Positions 1-8,793 of a stretch of 64,000 bases of DNA are shown piece by piece (positions within the stretch are counted from its first letter, which is position 1; every line of letters starts with the position of its first letter). The notes beneath the pieces were generated by a model. That model saw nothing but the letters and a program-made list of their open reading frames with translations, was not told the origin of the DNA and searched no databases. A program made the position numbers and the translations under genes. The stretch is from NCBI GenBank assembly GCA_050248495.1, contig JBFWSG010000022.1, positions 1-64,000 on the forward strand, in the 5' to 3' direction. This stretch comes from DASYDU01 sp050248495 (GTDB lineage Bacteria; Planctomycetota; Planctomycetia; Pirellulales; Lacipirellulaceae).

Positions 1-553
1 GCTCGATGTTCCCTGGGTAGTTCCAGTTGTGCCCGGAGTGATTGAAGATGATGTCCAAAATAATTCGGATGCCCAGCTGGTGCGCCGCGTCGACCAGCTG
101 CACCAGATCGGCCCGCGTGCCGAAGCGTGGATCGACATCCAGAAAATTCTGGATGCCGTACCCGTGGAACGTATTGAGATGCCCGCGCTGCTTGAACACC
201 GGGCTGAGCCAAATGGCGGTGATCCCCAGATCGCGCAGGTACGGGAGCTTCGTCTCCACCCCCGCAATCGTTCCGCCCTGCCAGCGATCGCCGCCCGACT
301 CGGCCCATTTGTCCCACCGCCAAGGCGTTCCATCGGGCGCCGCGGGACGCGACAGCGCCAGATTACCGCGATTCACCAGCGGCCGCGAACTTTCCTGACC
401 GTCGCTGAACCGATCGACCAGGAGAAAATAGAGGACCTCATCCTGCCAATCGGCCGGCGAAGCAAAGTACCGCTCGCGCCGCGGGAGGACGACGCTGCGC
501 ACGGCCTGCGGAACGCTCTGTGCGAGTACCGCGTTGGCAAACGAGGTGGCCAT
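1..553 (-). CDS. GH13 alpha-amylase family glycosidase, N-terminal part
   Basis: The first 184 residues of a glycoside hydrolase family 13 enzyme; the rest lies beyond the left edge. It probably hydrolyses or rearranges alpha-1,4-glucans such as starch or maltodextrin. Visible family landmarks are DEVLYFLLVDRFSDG near residue 39, a GYGIQNFLDVDPRFGT segment (conserved region V), and IRIILDIIFNHSGHNW near the edge (conserved region I, the Asn-His pair). The catalytic Asp and Glu residues would be outside the window. The start is ATG at 553 because a strong GGAGGAAGG ribosome-binding site sits 4 nt upstream. No signal peptide is evident, so a cytoplasmic glycogen/maltodextrin role is likely. The exact substrate cannot be told from this part. 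Confidence 0.9.
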   Translation of the reverse strand, partial: MATSFANAVLAQSVPQAVRSVVLPRRERYFASPADWQDEVLYFLLVDRFSDGQESSRPLVNRGNLALSRPAAPDGTPWRWDKWAESGGDRWQGGTIAGVETKLPYLRDLGITAIWLSPVFKQRGHLNTFHGYGIQNFLDVDPRFGTRADLVQLVDAAHQLGIRIILDIIFNHSGHNWNYPGNIE

Positions 554-829
554 CGACCTTCCTCCACGCGCGCGATCTCGACCTTTCGGCAAACCGCACT
601 ACAACGGGACGGCACGCATCCAAGGTTGCTCGGCGCCTGCCACTCGCCACGCACACCGGCATGGCCCAACCGCGCCCGGAGCGGAGCCTCCTGGCGCGTG
701 CATTGAACACCCCCCGGAGAGAAAAATCAAGCACCGGAAAGACGCGGATGATTTCCGCTATCGGGTTTGCAGAATTGAAACAGGCGCAGGCTCGAAACAC
801 TTAGTCGAGTGCCTTCAATTCAAACGATG

Positions 830-3800
830 CTAACCCGCCCGCCGCGACACCCGATCCTCGACCACGCCTGGTCGATAAGTGCCGGGGTCGTCCGTGCCGT
901 CGCCGTCCCAGTCGCCGACCACCGGGGTGTCGCCGGCTTCGCCCAGTGCGAACACAGTGTCGTGCGCGTCGATTTGACGGTCGCCGTTGGTGTCGATGAT
1001 CCACTGGCCGTTTTGGTAGACGCCCAGCTCGTCGACGCCGTCGCCGTTGAAGTCGCCGATCACCGGTTGGTCACCGGCCTGGCCGTAAGTGAAGCGGCCG
1101 TCGGCTTCGGTGAGTCGGCCGTCGCCGTCGAGGTCGACCGTCCACTCGCCGTCGCGGAAGACGCCGATCGTGCGGATGCCGTCGCCGTTCCAGTCGCCCG
1201 TGACCGGCACATCGCCCGATGCGCCGTAAAGGAAGACGTGGTCGATGAGGTCAGCCCGCGGCTTGCCTTGCGAGGTCCGCTTCATCAGCCGGCCGCCGCT
1301 GGTGGCTTCGTCGAATTTCGGCGGCACGTTTTTCGTCTTGGCAAGCGGATTGGTCGGATAGTTGTCGGCGTCCGGCATGCCGGGCTCGTTGTATATCGCC
1401 CAGGGGTCGCGGGCCCACGCCGGGCCGTAGATGCCGATGTCCGTCTTGCCGTCGTCGTCCCAATCGCCAGTGACCGGTAGATCGCCGTCATTGCCGAGCT
1501 TGGCCCACAGGTCGCCCTCGTCCCACGTGCCGTTGCCGTTGAGGTCGAGATACCAGCGGCCATCGTCGAACACGCCGACGTCCCACAAGCCGTCGCCGTT
1601 GAAGTCGCCCGTGATCGGCTTGCCATCCGGGTGGCCGAACGTCTCTTCGCGGAGGATCGACACGTTGCCGCCTTCGAAACGGCCCAGCGTCCAGTGCCCG
1701 GCATTCATCGGCACATCGTTCCAGGCCGCGGCCGTGATCGGGGCCGCGGTCAGCCGATACATCGTCATCGTCTCGCGGACGCTCCGCGGCTGGCCGGCGT
1801 TCACCACGCTCAAGTGCCACGTTTGGCCGAGCGCCTTCGACGACCCGCCGATCCAATCGGGAATCCTCGTCGGCAGCGGCGGCCGCTTCCAAAGCAGCGG
1901 ATTGGCCGGGAAATTTGGCTCGCCATAGACGTGGATCGGCGGCACGGGCGGCGCGTACTCCAGCGGCGGAATCAGCCGCACCGGTTGCGTGGTCACTTCG
2001 GCGAAATTGTTCTCTTGCGAGTGCTGCCCCGCGGCCACGGGAATCCGCACGATCGCGTTGTTGCCGAACTGATCGCGAAAATCATTGAGAATCAGCGAGA
2101 TGTCGTCGGCGATGATGTCGCCCGGATCGCGCGTGGCAGGGATGCCCTCCGGGTTCACCGCAAAGCCACCCGAGAGGCCCGGCATATCGCGGTGATCGAT
2201 GTACTGCGACGGGTGAATCTCGACGACCGCGTAGGTGCCGGGGCGAAGTCCCACAAAATGATAGAAGCCAAAAGCGTTCGTCGTCACTCGAATCGGCCCG
2301 TCGCCATACACGCCCGGCAGCGCCATGTCGCCGGTGATCGGCGTGCCATCCGTGCCGTTGCGGAGTTCGAGCACGATGTTTGCCAGCGGCGTGTCATCCG
2401 GCGTGCGGAAGCCGTCGCGGAGCGCGTAGATCTGCTGCGGAGTGAGCGAATCGTTGGTCCCGATCGGCGCGCCGTCGAGAAACACATACCCCGAGAGTTG
2501 CCCCGGCGGGATTTCGCAGAAGTTGTATTCCACCAGGTGCACGTCCGAACCGACGCGGATCTCGCTGATCACGTTCGACGACACGAGCTTGCCGCCGCCG
2601 CTGCCCAGGTACGACTTGTTGTCGAAATACTGCGTCGGCTGATGTTCGACGACACTATATTGGCCCGGCGGCAAATTGTCGAACCGGTACTCGCCGTTCG
2701 CGTCGGTGAACGTGTGATCGATCACGACGCCGTCGCCATCGACGAGATCGACCCGCACACCGGGAATCGGCGGCTTGTTCGTCTGATTCGGATCGATGCA
2801 GAGGAACACGCGGCCGCGAATCGAGCCGGGCTTTAGCTCGCCAAAATTGTACTCGCTGCCCATCTCACCCCAGCCGATCATCACATTGCTGATCGAGTCT
2901 CCAGGAACCGGCGCCGCATTGCCGCCGAGGTTACCTGCCGTGTCGATGCCGTCGATCCAGCCGCTGGGATGAACTTCGACGACCGTGTACTTGCTGGCCC
3001 GCAGGTTGTTGAACTTGTAGAAGCCCTGGGCGTTGGTAGTGGCCCGCAGGCCGGTGTCGTTGCCGTTCGCGTCGAGCAGCTTGACCACCACGCCGGCGAT
3101 GCCTTCTTCCGTGTCGCGGTTGAACACGCCGTCGTTCGAGCGGTCGTGATACACGTTGCCCGAGAGCATCACGCCGATCTTTTCGCAGAAGTCGTACTGA
3201 ATCGCGTTCATGCCGGGCACGAGCACGATGTCGGCAAACATGCTGTACTGCTCGCCGACGTCGAACGAGCGGCCTCCCGCAGTGCCAACGCGCTCGCCGC
3301 CATCGTAGTATTCCTCCGGCTGGTGCTCGCGGACCTGGTAGATGCCCTTGCGCAAGCCAGTGAACGAGTACTCTCCGTCGGCGTTGGTGAGCGTTGTGGC
3401 GACGACGTTTCCATCCGCATCGAGCAAATCGACCCGTACGCCTTCGAGCAGCAATTCGGGATTATCGAAGTCGCATTCCGGCCCCGTGTCCGCGTGAATC
3501 CGGCCGCTGATCGACGCCGGAGGCTTCTCGCAGAAGTCGTAGTTAATAGCGTTGAAGCCCGAAGTAAGGTTGATTCCCGCGAACACGCTGAACTGTTCGC
3601 CGATGTCGAATTTCGTGCCGCCGGCCGTGCCGATCCGTTCGCCGCCGTCGAAGTACTCGGTCGGCTGGTGTTCCCGGACCTGGTATTCTCCGGGGGCGAG
3701 ACCGGTGAACTCGTAGGCGCCGTCGGCGTCGGTGTAGGTGGTCGCTAGCACATTGCCGGCCGCATCGAGCAAATCGATCTGCACGCCTTCGAGCATGTGC

Positions 3801-5659
3801 TCGGGGTGGTCGAAGTCGCAATCTTCGCCATCGTCGGCGTGGACGCGGCCGCGGATCGAACCGGGCAGCAATTCGCCGAAGTTGTACTCGACCGCGTCGT
3901 CGCCGTAGTCGAGCACGATCTGCGTAATGATGTCGTTCCCCGCGACGCCCCCCTTGCTCCCCTCGCGGTCCTTGCCGTCGAGCCAATTGGCGGGCTGCAC
4001 TTCGCGGACCGTGTAGGTGCCCGGGGCCAGATTCGTGAACTGGTAATAGCCGACGTTGCCCTGCGAGGTCGACGTGACCGTCGTCCCGACGACAACGCCG
4101 TTGAGCAACAGCTCGACCGTGACGCCGCCAATTCCCTCTTCGCCGGGGCGATTGAAATTGCCTTCGTTCGAGCGGTCGTGATACACCCAGCCGGACAGGT
4201 CCGCGCCGATGTGCTCGCAGAAGTCGTAGTGCACCGCGTCGAGATCGGACGTGATCACGATGCCCGCAAATACGCTGTACTGGTTGCCGACGTCGAACTT
4301 TGAGCCGCCGGCCGAGCCGATCCGCTCGCCGCCGTCATAGTACTGCTGCGGCTGGTGTTCGCGAACCTGGTACGATCCCGGCGCCAGGCCGGTGAACTCA
4401 TACTCGCCGACCGCGTTCGTGTAAGTCGTCTGCAGCACGTTGTCGGCGGTATCGAGCAAATCGATGCGGATGCCTTCCAGGAATTGCTGCGGGTCGTCGA
4501 AGTCGCAGGCCGGCCCTTGCGAGAGGATCACGCGGCCGGAAATCGAGCCGGGCAGCAGCTCGCCGAAGTTGTAGTTGATGCCATCGTCGCCGTAGTTGAG
4601 CACCGCGCCGGTGATGACGTCGTTCCCAGCCGTGCCGCCGTGGCTGCCCGCCGTGTCTTTGCCGTCGAACCAGCCGGCGGGCTGCGTCTCGCGGACGCCG
4701 TAATTCCCGGGCACGAGGTCGATGAATTCGTAGTACCCGTCGGCCCGCGTGGTGGTCTTGATGTTGGTGCCCACGCCGTCCTTCAACAGCTCGAGCGTCA
4801 CGCCGCCGATGCCTTGTTCGGCGGGAGTATCGCGAATGCCGTCGTCGTCGCGGTCGTGGTAGACGTAGCCCGAGATCGTGGCCAGCGGGACCTGGGCGGC
4901 ATGAACGATCGCGCCCGCCGTGCGGTCGGTGAAATCGTGCGCCGGCTCGTAGCGGTCGTTGGGCAAATCGAGCGTCAGCCCGGTGGCCGTCTGGGCCGTG
5001 GCGAATTTTGGATCGAAGGCATCCCAATAGTCGGTCGACATCGTGAGGTCGACGAAGTGAGGGGCGTTGAACGTGCCGATCATCCGCGATCGCTGAAATT
5101 CGCCGCCTTCCACGAGCGCGTTGGTATCGATGGTGCTGCCGTCGACGAACTGCGCTTCGTCAGCATCGAGCGAGAACTCGAAAATCTCGCCGGCGTCGAA
5201 ACCACTAAACGTGAACTCGATCTTCGTGCCGCCGTCGACGACCTTGATCGTGTCGACGTTGAAGCCGGAGTGGCTGAGGATCGAAAAGCCGACGTCGCCG
5301 AACGCGCCGAGGCCGCCCTCGGCGATGTCGAAAAAGATGTCGCCCGTCGACAGGCCGAGCCCGTCCTTGTCGCCGTCGATCACGAGCTTGGTGAGCGTCG
5401 TGCCGGCCGCGCCGCCTTCAAAGGTGACCTGGATCACGTCCGGCCGGCTGTCGTCGCCGGTCGCCTCTTCGAAGTAGACCGAGCCCAACAGCACCTGCGG
5501 CACCACGTCGCCCGCCATCAAGCGGCGTTCTTCCAGCGATTCGATCGAAAACCGCCGAGCGCGGCGGGGCGCGAGCGAAGTCGACACCGATTGCGGCCTG
5601 GCCCGCCGCGAGCGCCGCTTGCTGAAATTCAAGACGCCGAGCGAAGAAAGTATTCCCAC
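830..5659 (-). CDS. Giant secreted SdrD/Cna-B-repeat protein with LEPR-XLL-type N-terminus
   Basis: A 1609-aa surface or secreted protein, probably adhesive or structural. The N-terminus is basic and followed by SIESLEERRLMAGD, a planctomycete LEPR-XLL-type export box. A beta-rich domain of about 250 residues comes next, then eight tandem SdrD_B/Cna-B-like prealbumin repeats. Each repeat opens with SG(Y/R/W)V and closes with YNFGEL or YDFCE; HDRSNEG-type acidic loops suggest calcium binding. The C-terminal third carries GDFNGDG / GDWDGDG loops typical of VCBS/FG-GAP repeats. The start is GTG at 5659, because GGAGG lies 6 nt upstream (5666-5670). The frame stays open to an ATG at 5749, but those 30 codons would translate the intergenic repeat at 5679-5750. 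No enzymatic motif is visible. Confidence 0.85.
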   Translation of the reverse strand: MGILSSLGVLNFSKRRSRRARPQSVSTSLAPRRARRFSIESLEERRLMAGDVVPQVLLGSVYFEEATGDDSRPDVIQVTFEGGAAGTTLTKLVIDGDKDGLGLSTGDIFFDIAEGGLGAFGDVGFSILSHSGFNVDTIKVVDGGTKIEFTFSGFDAGEIFEFSLDADEAQFVDGSTIDTNALVEGGEFQRSRMIGTFNAPHFVDLTMSTDYWDAFDPKFATAQTATGLTLDLPNDRYEPAHDFTDRTAGAIVHAAQVPLATISGYVYHDRDDDGIRDTPAEQGIGGVTLELLKDGVGTNIKTTTRADGYYEFIDLVPGNYGVRETQPAGWFDGKDTAGSHGGTAGNDVITGAVLNYGDDGINYNFGELLPGSISGRVILSQGPACDFDDPQQFLEGIRIDLLDTADNVLQTTYTNAVGEYEFTGLAPGSYQVREHQPQQYYDGGERIGSAGGSKFDVGNQYSVFAGIVITSDLDAVHYDFCEHIGADLSGWVYHDRSNEGNFNRPGEEGIGGVTVELLLNGVVVGTTVTSTSQGNVGYYQFTNLAPGTYTVREVQPANWLDGKDREGSKGGVAGNDIITQIVLDYGDDAVEYNFGELLPGSIRGRVHADDGEDCDFDHPEHMLEGVQIDLLDAAGNVLATTYTDADGAYEFTGLAPGEYQVREHQPTEYFDGGERIGTAGGTKFDIGEQFSVFAGINLTSGFNAINYDFCEKPPASISGRIHADTGPECDFDNPELLLEGVRVDLLDADGNVVATTLTNADGEYSFTGLRKGIYQVREHQPEEYYDGGERVGTAGGRSFDVGEQYSMFADIVLVPGMNAIQYDFCEKIGVMLSGNVYHDRSNDGVFNRDTEEGIAGVVVKLLDANGNDTGLRATTNAQGFYKFNNLRASKYTVVEVHPSGWIDGIDTAGNLGGNAAPVPGDSISNVMIGWGEMGSEYNFGELKPGSIRGRVFLCIDPNQTNKPPIPGVRVDLVDGDGVVIDHTFTDANGEYRFDNLPPGQYSVVEHQPTQYFDNKSYLGSGGGKLVSSNVISEIRVGSDVHLVEYNFCEIPPGQLSGYVFLDGAPIGTNDSLTPQQIYALRDGFRTPDDTPLANIVLELRNGTDGTPITGDMALPGVYGDGPIRVTTNAFGFYHFVGLRPGTYAVVEIHPSQYIDHRDMPGLSGGFAVNPEGIPATRDPGDIIADDISLILNDFRDQFGNNAIVRIPVAAGQHSQENNFAEVTTQPVRLIPPLEYAPPVPPIHVYGEPNFPANPLLWKRPPLPTRIPDWIGGSSKALGQTWHLSVVNAGQPRSVRETMTMYRLTAAPITAAAWNDVPMNAGHWTLGRFEGGNVSILREETFGHPDGKPITGDFNGDGLWDVGVFDDGRWYLDLNGNGTWDEGDLWAKLGNDGDLPVTGDWDDDGKTDIGIYGPAWARDPWAIYNEPGMPDADNYPTNPLAKTKNVPPKFDEATSGGRLMKRTSQGKPRADLIDHVFLYGASGDVPVTGDWNGDGIRTIGVFRDGEWTVDLDGDGRLTEADGRFTYGQAGDQPVIGDFNGDGVDELGVYQNGQWIIDTNGDRQIDAHDTVFALGEAGDTPVVGDWDGDGTDDPGTYRPGVVEDRVSRRAG

Positions 5660-5665
5660 AAGCTG

Positions 5666-5670
5666 CCTCC
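5666..5670 (-). promoter_or_regulatory. Shine-Dalgarno that fixes the start of the SdrD-like gene
   Basis: On the minus strand, GGAGG is followed after 6 nt (CAGCTT) by GTG. It is the only good ribosome-binding site near the N-terminus. It places translation downstream of the intergenic repeat instead of at the ATG at 5749. Confidence 0.65.
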
Positions 5671-5678
5671 GTGCTGCA

Positions 5679-5750
5679 ATTGCGGACTTCGGATTGCGAA
5701 TGGCGGTTTCAACGTCTCGAATTCGCAATCCGCAATCCCAAATCCGCAAT
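5679..5750. repeat. Intergenic hairpin repeat, GATTGCG family, copy 1
   Basis: The left arm is 5679-5701 (ATTGCGGACTTCGGATTGCG plus AAT). The right arm is 5721-5750 and is largely its reverse complement with one extra repeat word; the loop is 19 nt. Arms are built from the iterated word GATTGCG/GATTTCG. The element lies 3 nt past the stop codon of the WD40 gene and 8 nt before the Shine-Dalgarno of the SdrD-like gene. The same family recurs at 13401-13472. Confidence 0.85.
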
Positions 5751-5753
5751 CAT

Positions 5754-6815
5754 CTACTTCGTTGCTTCCCCCGCCGCCCGTGCATCGAGCGACCGCGCGA
5801 CCGAAGGCTGCAATCCGCCTTCGGCCAGATTCCAGATCCGCAGTGTCGTGTCATAGCCGCCGGACACCAAGACCGTCCCCGTGCTGTCGCAAGCCAAGGC
5901 GGCCACCGAACCGGTGTGACCGACGAGTTCCCTGGTGACGGTCCGCGTGGCGAGGTCCCAGATGCAAATGCGGTTGTCGCTGCCGGCCGTGGCCAGCGTT
6001 TTATCGTTGAGGAACACAGCCGCGAATACTTTGGCGGGTCGCGCGGTGAGCGAAATATCCTGGCCCCCACCGGAGAGGTCGATCACGTGCACCGTGATTC
6101 CTTCGCCGGCCGAGGCCAGCCACGTGCCATCCGGCGAAAAGGCCAGCGCTCGAACCCGCTGGCGGCTCGACGGAATGTCGCGCTCCAATGCGCCGGTCGA
6201 TACGTTCCAGAGGCGAATCGTTCCATCGCGTCCGGCCACGGCCATCCGCAACCCGTCGCGGGAAAAGGCGACGGTGCGCACGTCCTTTGTCGGGCATTCG
6301 AGCTGCTGCGTTACTTGTCCGGACGATGTGTTAATGATCGAGAGCGAATTGCAGAACCCCACGACCGCGAGTTGCTGCCCGTTCGGATGAAACGAAACGG
6401 CATCGATTGCGCTGGCGAAGCGGGGCGACTCAAACGTCTGTTCGCCATCGGCGGCCTGCCAGAGGCGCACCGTGTGATCGTTCCCTCCGGAAGCGATCTG
6501 CTGCCCGTCGGGAGAGTACGCGACGGCGCGGACCCAATCATCGTGTCCCGTGAGCCGCGCATGGAGCTGGCCGGTCGCCGCATCCCAGATGCGGATCAAA
6601 TGATCGTCGCAAGCGACCGCGATTGACCGGCCATCAGGCGACATGCTCACGCTGGTGACGACCGTCGGGCAGTGCGCGTCGTCGAGTCCGCATTCGATCA
6701 CGCGCGTCGCCTGGACGGTGTCCGCCATGGTGCACGCCGGACCGATGCACCAGATTCCGCTCACCATCGCGCCCACTGCGAGCCAACGTCCCCAAATGCT
6801 TGCCGCTCGTATCAT
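5754..6815 (-). CDS. Secreted WD40-repeat protein
   Basis: A 353-aa beta-propeller protein. The first 30 residues form a signal peptide (basic start, hydrophobic stretch GRWLAVGAMVSGIWCIG). They are followed by about seven WD40 blades with recurrent motifs such as SPDG(R/Q/T) and IRIWD / VRLWQ / IRLWN / LRIWN and GH or GG dipeptides. It is probably a periplasmic or surface scaffold; no partner can be named. ATG 6815 is preferred over the upstream ATG at 6893 because the signal peptide begins there and GAGAAG lies 6 nt upstream. It is transcribed toward the SdrD-like gene, with only a hairpin repeat between, so the two may be co-transcribed. Confidence 0.85.
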   Translation of the reverse strand: MIRAASIWGRWLAVGAMVSGIWCIGPACTMADTVQATRVIECGLDDAHCPTVVTSVSMSPDGRSIAVACDDHLIRIWDAATGQLHARLTGHDDWVRAVAYSPDGQQIASGGNDHTVRLWQAADGEQTFESPRFASAIDAVSFHPNGQQLAVVGFCNSLSIINTSSGQVTQQLECPTKDVRTVAFSRDGLRMAVAGRDGTIRLWNVSTGALERDIPSSRQRVRALAFSPDGTWLASAGEGITVHVIDLSGGGQDISLTARPAKVFAAVFLNDKTLATAGSDNRICIWDLATRTVTRELVGHTGSVAALACDSTGTVLVSGGYDTTLRIWNLAEGGLQPSVARSLDARAAGEATK

Positions 6816-7014
6816 GGTCCGCTTCTCGATCGCTAGCAACACTCTCTTGATGCGACGGAACAATCCGTCTCTTCGGAGTGTATCGACCGGCAAGGGAGCG
6901 CGACCGAAGCGGATTTCCGCGGGAAAACCGCGATGAATTGCCGTGCTAGCGGCGTGGCACGGGCGCGAAGAGTCGGCCCGGAGTGGAGAACAAATGGCGC
7001 ACTACAACGCGAGA

Positions 7015-8793
7015 TTACTTGCTCGCCGCGTCTGAAGGCTGCGTAGTTTCCGCAGAGTTTGCGGCGGGAGCGGCAGTTTCGGCGGCGCCCTCCTTCGGCT
7101 CTTGGGCCTCAGGCTTCTTGGCTGCGTCCTTCTTTGCTGCGTCTTTCTTTGTCGCGTCGGCGCCCTTGGGTGCTGCCTTTGCTTCCGCCGCTGCCGGCGC
7201 ATTCACTGGCGCACGTCCAATCTTCTGCAAATGCTTACTCAACTCATCCTGCAACTTCTGTTCGTTGTCGAACCGCTCGATCACGTCCCACAGCGGGAAG
7301 TCCTCGCCCAAGGTCTCATCCATCTGATCGAGCACGTTGCGGTATTGCAGAATATATTGAATCAAATCGTCACCAGTGGACGACTCGTTCTTGAGCGCGT
7401 CGGGGAACTCGTCAAACACCTGCCGCCACTTGGCGAAACCCTGCTCGTACAGCTTGCGAGCGCCGAACGGATCGCCCTGTTTGAACGCGCGCGAGGCGTT
7501 GAACATTGCTTCGCGGGCGGCCAGCGCATTGGGCGTTTGCTCCAGCTTGGCCCGCGTGTACCAGTAGTCGTAGTTGCTGTCGGACTTGTAATTGATCGTG
7601 AACCGCAGCCGCTGATTCTCGCGTTCCAAGTCGCCCGCCAAAATCAGGGCGTGCTTCATCATATCGGGGTTTTCTTTGCCGATTCGTTCGCCCAGCTCGC
7701 GGTCGGTGACTTCGAGCTTCTGCGTCGCCTCATAGGCCAGCTCGGTCTGCTGCGTCGTACGCTTTGTGGGGTCGGTATCGAGCGCGGTCCGCTCCTCCGG
7801 CTTGAGGGCCGCGCGCTTCTCGGCGACCATCTTGTCCCGCAAGCCGGGCGACATCGAGCCGAGGTCGTCCCGCATCTTATTGACCCGCTCGGTCAATTCC
7901 TCTTCTTCACCGAGGTGGAGCACGACGCCCGTCGAATGCTCGATCGGCAAGCGCCCGAATTCTTCCCACTCCTTCTGGGCCTCGACCCAACCGCGGCGGG
8001 CCTTGTCGAATTGCCCTTCCTCCTCCACGGCCTCGGAGTAGTTCATCTGCGACATCGCCGGGCTGGAGTAGAAGATGCGCGGGCTCTTGCGGCCCATGCT
8101 CTTGCCCTTGTTGTCAACCGCGTCGACGCCCTTCAGATAGTACTCCTTGCCCACGAGCCAGTTGTCGCGCTGGTCGAGCGGCAAGTCTTCGGGATGGAAG
8201 TCGTCATCCCGAATAAACAACCGGCGATACTGCACGTGCTCGTCCGCCCGGCCGATCTTCTGACCGATGAACCAGCCAAGGTCCCAGAGCAGGTGCGGAT
8301 TGTCGCGGTTGTATTTCTCGCCTTCCTTGAGGAACTGAATGCCGCGGCGGACGAACGAATAACGATCGTGATAGTCGTCGAACTCGACCGAGACGTTGTA
8401 GGTGAGGTTCCAGGCCTGGAACTTCCAGAACGTGATGAAGTTCGGCTGCAGCTTGGCCAATTGTTCGAGCGTGGCGGTGAGGTTCGTCCAGTCTTCGGTC
8501 TTCTTGTAGTAGTTGGCCTTTTCCCAGAGCATGTTCACGGCCACGCCGCGCAAGCCCAGCGTGGCCAGCTTCATCGTTTCGCTCGCCGGGTCGATTTCAC
8601 CGAGGCTGGCCTGGCTGAGCGGATGCTCGGGGTCGTTTCGCAAGCGGGCCAGTTTGCCGCCCTGATCGCCGGGGCTGCCGGTCTTCGGGTTGGGCGGCGT
8701 CGACGGCCGGCTCAAGAGCGCCAAGGGAAACAACAGCACGGCGATCGCCATGCCGTAGGCCACTTTGCGATAAAACGAACGACGTTCCGTCAT
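7015..8793 (-). CDS. Membrane-anchored helical protein of the ABC operon, function unknown
   Basis: A 592-aa protein with one N-terminal membrane anchor (about residues 9-28, MAIAVLLFPLALLSR). A long hydrophilic, mostly helical periplasmic part follows, with segments resembling tetratricopeptide repeats (LEQLAKLQPNFITFWKFQAW, YEQGFAKWRQVFDEFPDAL). The last 70 residues are Ala/Lys/Glu-rich low complexity. Its ATG overlaps the TGA of the upstream permease gene (ATGA), so it is translationally coupled to the ABC transporter and probably works with it in envelope transport or assembly. I do not recognise a characterised family. The length and fused TPR-like stretches suggest a protein-protein scaffold. 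Confidence 0.8.
   Translation of the reverse strand: MTERRSFYRKVAYGMAIAVLLFPLALLSRPSTPPNPKTGSPGDQGGKLARLRNDPEHPLSQASLGEIDPASETMKLATLGLRGVAVNMLWEKANYYKKTEDWTNLTATLEQLAKLQPNFITFWKFQAWNLTYNVSVEFDDYHDRYSFVRRGIQFLKEGEKYNRDNPHLLWDLGWFIGQKIGRADEHVQYRRLFIRDDDFHPEDLPLDQRDNWLVGKEYYLKGVDAVDNKGKSMGRKSPRIFYSSPAMSQMNYSEAVEEEGQFDKARRGWVEAQKEWEEFGRLPIEHSTGVVLHLGEEEELTERVNKMRDDLGSMSPGLRDKMVAEKRAALKPEERTALDTDPTKRTTQQTELAYEATQKLEVTDRELGERIGKENPDMMKHALILAGDLERENQRLRFTINYKSDSNYDYWYTRAKLEQTPNALAAREAMFNASRAFKQGDPFGARKLYEQGFAKWRQVFDEFPDALKNESSTGDDLIQYILQYRNVLDQMDETLGEDFPLWDVIERFDNEQKLQDELSKHLQKIGRAPVNAPAAAEAKAAPKGADATKKDAAKKDAAKKPEAQEPKEGAAETAAPAANSAETTQPSDAASK

Noticed and set aside
5660..5749. N-terminal extension of the SdrD-like protein (30 codons)
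   Set aside because: It translates the intergenic hairpin repeat and lies before the only good Shine-Dalgarno; GTG 5659 is the better start.
4355..5938. 527-aa plus-strand frame opposite the SdrD-like gene
   Set aside because: Composition is that of reversed Asp/Gly repeats and it crosses the hairpin repeat and the WD40 gene end; no domain is visible.
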